NCBI GenBank assembly: GCA_024639085.1
Contig: JAHEJB010000006.1
Span: forward strand, 1 to 44,891
Length of the DNA: 44,891 nucleotides
Reading direction: 5' to 3'
Source: Rubricoccaceae bacterium
GTDB taxonomy: Bacteria > Bacteroidota > Rhodothermia > Rhodothermales > Rubricoccaceae
The notes below the pieces were generated by a model, which was not told the origin of the DNA, did not search any database, and saw only the letters and a program-made list of their open reading frames with translations. Shown piece by piece: positions 41,969 to 44,891 of this stretch. Each line of letters begins with the position of its first letter. The first letter of the stretch is position 1. The position numbers were made by a program, and so were the translations under genes.

Positions 41969-43237
41969 TCATTCTTCACCCAACTCCACATCAACGCCAT
42001 AGCGTCGTTTTGCTTCGACTTCCATCGTTTTCGCCACTTCGGGGTATGTCGAGACAATGCGCTCAAACATTGGTTTGTCGAGCGTGTAGAGGTCACACGC
42101 AGTTACGGCACGAACACTGGCTGATCTCGATTGATCTAAGAAGAGCGCGATCTCGCCGAAAAAATCGCCGTCTTTGAGTGAGTTGAGTGTTGTGCCGTCC
42201 TGCGAGACGACTTCTACAGTACCTCTGCTCAGGAAGAACATCTCACGACCCGTTTCACCAACGCGCACGATGTAGTCGCCGGGTAGGGCGACGAAAGGTT
42301 CAAGGTTCAGAGCCACGTCGCGGACAAAGGCATCGCTGGCGGAATCGAAGAGGGGTACATTCTTAATGAGATCCCGCTTGAGAAACAATGCCACTTCCTC
42401 TCGGAGGCTCGGCGGCAGTGACTGCATCACCTCGGATTCGTCGGAGACCAGCCGCTCTTCCCACACATAGTCGAAATACCGCTGGATGCGGTGCCTTAGC
42501 GCCATAGGCAGTTCACGGTATTGCATGAACGCGCCGAGACGTTCGCGCTGCCTCATGTAGCGAGCCCGAACGGGGTCAAGGTTGCTGATGAGGGATGCGA
42601 TGTTACCAATGAGGTAGGCGTAGATGCCCACCCCAAGCATCATGACGCCGATGCCGAACACCTTCTGTCCGAGAGTTACAGGTACAATGTCTCCATAGCC
42701 TACCGTGGTGATAGTCGACGTAGCCCAGTAGAGCGCATCGACATACGCAACCTGTGTTGATCCAGGATTGGCTCCGCCCGTTAACTCGATCCAGCCACAG
42801 GTAATCCAGTGGATGCCAAGCGCCAGCCAGTAGAGGAAGAACATGAGGCGCAGCGCTGTCCCGTGAACGACATGGAGAGTCCCCAACCTGCGCATTCCCT
42901 GCCCGACTCGGTACAGTTTCAACAAGCGGAGTAACCGCAAAATCTGCCCGCCTGGCACCAAATAGAGCGGAAACGCGGCCAGAAGATCGAGCGCTAATCC
43001 AAGCCCTTGTCTCCCTCTCTTCGACGCCGACGATGTTCTGCTTTGCCAGAGTTGAACCACGAAATCCAATCCAAATAAAACTGTCAACAAAGCTTCAACA
43101 GTCAACTCAAAACGGGAGTCCATAAACCCCGAGACTTGCGTAAGCGGGATGTAATACGCCGTCGCTGTCGCCGCCAGTGCAATCAGCACATTCCAGATGC
43201 GGAGTAGGAACTGGTTTTCTGAAGCGCTATCGTCCAC
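41969..43237 (-). CDS. Cyclic-nucleotide-gated K+ channel (six-helix, CNBD)
   Basis: A 422-residue channel with the layout of eukaryotic CNG/HCN channels and bacterial SthK. Helices S1-S4 cover about 12-120, with the S4-like RLLRLLKLYRVGQGMRRL at 101-118. The pore is about 125-215 with selectivity filter TTVGYGD (177-183), typical of K+. A C-linker helical region (about 220-300) leads to a cyclic-nucleotide-binding domain (about 305-410) whose binding cassette FFGEIALFLDQSRSASVRA has the conserved Gly-Glu and Arg. The Ser after Arg fits cAMP at least as well as cGMP. It would open or close a K+ path in response to the nucleotide. Confidence 0.92.
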   Translation of the reverse strand: MDDSASENQFLLRIWNVLIALAATATAYYIPLTQVSGFMDSRFELTVEALLTVLFGLDFVVQLWQSRTSSASKRGRQGLGLALDLLAAFPLYLVPGGQILRLLRLLKLYRVGQGMRRLGTLHVVHGTALRLMFFLYWLALGIHWITCGWIELTGGANPGSTQVAYVDALYWATSTITTVGYGDIVPVTLGQKVFGIGVMMLGVGIYAYLIGNIASLISNLDPVRARYMRQRERLGAFMQYRELPMALRHRIQRYFDYVWEERLVSDESEVMQSLPPSLREEVALFLKRDLIKNVPLFDSASDAFVRDVALNLEPFVALPGDYIVRVGETGREMFFLSRGTVEVVSQDGTTLNSLKDGDFFGEIALFLDQSRSASVRAVTACDLYTLDKPMFERIVSTYPEVAKTMEVEAKRRYGVDVELGEE

Positions 43238-43280
43238 GGCAATTTGGTTGGGTATCCGAAAATAGCCGTGTGAGAACCGA

Positions 43281-44336
43281 TCACACTGCCGGCTGATCCC
43301 ACTTCAGAATCACTACGTAGCCGCTTGGATTGCTGAACATCCCGCCTGGGTTCTGCATCGCAAGCACGAAAAGCAGCGCATCGCCATCTCTTCGAACAGC
43401 AATATCCACTGGGAAGGCGTTGGGAATGGCTTCGACATCCGTGAAGGCAAGAACGTGCTGAAGCTGGCCTTCGTGGTTGTAGGCGTCGATGCGCAGGCCG
43501 TCGGCGCGGAGATTGAGAACGTACAACGTGTCCTCGAATTCCGAAGCCGAACTAATCAGCAGCGGTGGCTCATCGACCTCGCCTAGCAAGTACTGATTCG
43601 ACCGCACGAGCTGAGGTGAATCAAATCCGATCAGCGCTAGTGAATCTGCCGTCACACCATCCAGCGCATCTTTGCGGACGAGATCTATGGCCGGCCTATA
43701 GCCCGAAAGCGAGACCAGCGAATTGCCCCACTGCCGCAGGAAGCCAACGTGTCGCCAATACGGACCTGGAAGTTCAAAACTCGCGTCGACTGTCCCATTC
43801 TCGTGGAGGCGGAGTAGCCGAACTCCCTTCTCGTCAGATCGCTTAACAAAAATGAGAGAGTCTGTAACGAGGGCAGTTGAGATATCTTCTTCCGGGAGAG
43901 ATAGGCTGCGAACGATGTCGCTCTCACGTACAAAATCTAAGCGGTTCTCCCCGCGATTCAACACGATAAGCGTGTCTCCACGGACGCCTGCCGCATAGGG
44001 ATAGGCTAAGCCCTCCGGCTGCCTTTCTTCGAGATATCCGGCATCTCGATCAATGACATGAAGGCTGGCTCGCCGAGTATCAACGACGTACAGTTCGCCA
44101 TTGAGCGAATCCGGAAGCCAGAGGATTGAAGTCGGCAGCTCCATCGGTGACTCCTCCGAACCATAGATAGTCGATACCATCTGCAACGAGTCTGCTACCA
44201 TTGCGTCAGCGATATCCCGTGAGAGCGAGTCGCTCGGCGTCAGCTCGTTCGTGTTCTGCCGCTGGCTAGACGGCAGGCAAGCCGAGAGTATGAGCGCCGA
44301 GACAGCGACGACGAAGAGAACTTGCCTCTGGTGCAC
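43281..44336 (-). CDS. Beta-propeller-like lipoprotein, unknown function
   Basis: A 351-residue envelope protein. The signal MHQRQVLFVVAVSALILSAC has a lipobox (LSAC, Cys20). The rest shows repeated blade-like text of NHL/six-bladed propeller type: SILWLPDSLNGELYVVDTRRASLHVIDRD (about 70-98), then further units with LYVLN and VDIAVRRDGDALLFVLAM, ending GYVVILKW. There is no catalytic motif. It lies between the channel gene (43 bases downstream) and the protease gene (54 bases upstream), same strand. Proteins of this kind often bind ligands or partner proteins. The propeller call is from repeat pattern alone and could be wrong. Confidence 0.65.
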   Translation of the reverse strand: MHQRQVLFVVAVSALILSACLPSSQRQNTNELTPSDSLSRDIADAMVADSLQMVSTIYGSEESPMELPTSILWLPDSLNGELYVVDTRRASLHVIDRDAGYLEERQPEGLAYPYAAGVRGDTLIVLNRGENRLDFVRESDIVRSLSLPEEDISTALVTDSLIFVKRSDEKGVRLLRLHENGTVDASFELPGPYWRHVGFLRQWGNSLVSLSGYRPAIDLVRKDALDGVTADSLALIGFDSPQLVRSNQYLLGEVDEPPLLISSASEFEDTLYVLNLRADGLRIDAYNHEGQLQHVLAFTDVEAIPNAFPVDIAVRRDGDALLFVLAMQNPGGMFSNPSGYVVILKWDQPAV

Positions 44337-44390
44337 TGCTGAATAGTTGGGAGGGAGAAAACGGTTGGAGAAGCTACTCCTTACCTGTGC

Positions 44391-44891
44391 TCATCCCCGC
44401 TCGGCAAGCAAGAGCGGTACGTCGATCGTCCGTCCATCTCGCACCACCGTGAGTACAACCGTGTCGCCAGCGCGGTGATCAACCAGCTTTAGTCGGACGT
44501 CTGCATTGGAGGCAACGTCTTCGCCATTGATGGCAACGACAACATCATACGGTCGGAATCCGGCCGCCTCGGCGGCCGATTGTGGTTCAACACTTTGTAC
44601 AATGAGTCCGCGCGCTTCAGGAAGTTCGAGCACTTCAGCCAGGCGGGCGCTGACTGGCTGGACGTTCAGGCCTGTTTCGAACGTTCGATCCACCACGCCG
44701 GTCTCGCGAAGCTCGCTGGCTACGCTCTCAACCCGCCATGCCGGAACCGCAAATCCAATGCCTACCGATCCTCCCGAGCGTGAATAAATAAACGTGTTCA
44801 TCCCAATCACTCGGCCAAGCGCATTCACAAGGGGTCCACCTGAGTTCCCCTGATTAATCGCTGCGTCCGTTTGGATCATGTCGCGGAAGAC
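44391..44891 (-). CDS. DegP/HtrA-type serine protease with PDZ domain (N-terminus beyond window)
   Basis: The C-terminal 166 codons of a periplasmic HtrA family protease; the gene enters from the right edge with no start visible. The active-site serine is in [22 protein letters not shown], followed by GIGFAVPA, the end of the trypsin-like domain. A PDZ domain (about the last 95 residues) follows, with [33 protein letters not shown]. Only one PDZ is present before the stop, so the protein is of the DegS/HtrA1 size class, unlike two-PDZ DegP. It degrades or refolds damaged exported proteins. An internal Met just upstream of [10 protein letters not shown] is not the true start. Confidence 0.92.
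   Translation of the reverse strand, partial: VFRDMIQTDAAINQGNSGGPLVNALGRVIGMNTFIYSRSGGSVGIGFAVPAWRVESVASELRETGVVDRTFETGLNVQPVSARLAEVLELPEARGLIVQSVEPQSAAEAAGFRPYDVVVAINGEDVASNADVRLKLVDHRAGDTVVLTVVRDGRTIDVPLLLAERG

Noticed and set aside
1-44891. Prophage, integrative element or insertion sequence
   Set aside because: No integrase, transposase, phage structural gene or target-site duplication is visible; base composition appears even throughout.

Overview
The window looks like a chromosomal segment from a Gram-negative, aerobic heterotroph of the Bacteroidota/Rhodothermota type (Rhodothermales-like is my best guess). The basis is the gene content (FHS sugar symporter, GH92/GH2/GH20 glycosidases, many Sec and lipoprotein signals, FKBP lipoproteins, ABC-F, NadE, RuvA, IlvE) and several promoter-like sites of the Bacteroidota form TAnnTTTG. 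I see no tRNA, rRNA, CRISPR array, transposase, integrase or phage gene. No gene-free stretch exceeds about 300 bases; the largest gap (21173-21433) shows nothing convincing.

Layout. 1-3350: a cut-off Uup-type ABC-F ATPase, a small membrane protein and an AraC/GyrI-like regulator. 3372-14005, minus strand: a tightly packed unit whose transcription runs FHS sugar symporter, ROK kinase, (short gap with a REP-like palindrome), N4-GlcNAc-asparaginase, CutC, GH2 beta-mannosidase, 2Fe-2S thioredoxin-like ferredoxin, GH92 alpha-mannosidase, small membrane protein, Rof-like antiterminator. Most junctions are 4-base start/stop overlaps. 14116-15369, plus: an outer-membrane barrel-like protein. 15396-18502, minus: GH20 beta-hexosaminidase translationally coupled to a VanX-like D,D-dipeptidase lipoprotein. 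Together these glycosidases can strip mannose and GlcNAc from N-linked glycans; AGA would split GlcNAc-Asn, the symporter would import the sugar and the ROK kinase would phosphorylate it. SusC/SusD and NagA/NagB are not in the window.

18617-25805, plus: three consecutive ion/amino-acid transporters. The first (CPA1 Na+/H+ antiporter) and second (APC permease) carry the same C-terminal cassette, a PTS-Ntr EIIA domain with its phosphorylatable His plus a terminal RCK_C domain; the third is an SLC12-type cation-chloride cotransporter. This is the strongest candidate for a little-described regulatory system here.

25890-36197: trypsin-like lipoprotein, OmpA lipoprotein and GGQ release-factor-like protein (plus); two FKBP lipoproteins and a two-domain Nudix protein (minus); a MerA/Lpd-like flavoprotein, NAD synthetase, RuvA, a PhoB/PhoR-like two-component pair and a MarR regulator (plus).

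36231-39963, minus: four neighbouring genes for secreted proteins built from one, three, two and one copies of the same domain of about 130 residues, with two invariant cysteines per copy. Several have their own promoter-like and terminator-like signals. This is a locally expanded family of unknown function and the second main item of interest.

40073-44891, minus: branched-chain aminotransferase, DPM1-like glycosyltransferase, cyclic-nucleotide-gated K+ channel, a lipoprotein likely to be a beta-propeller, and the C-terminal part of a DegP/HtrA-type protease cut by the window end.
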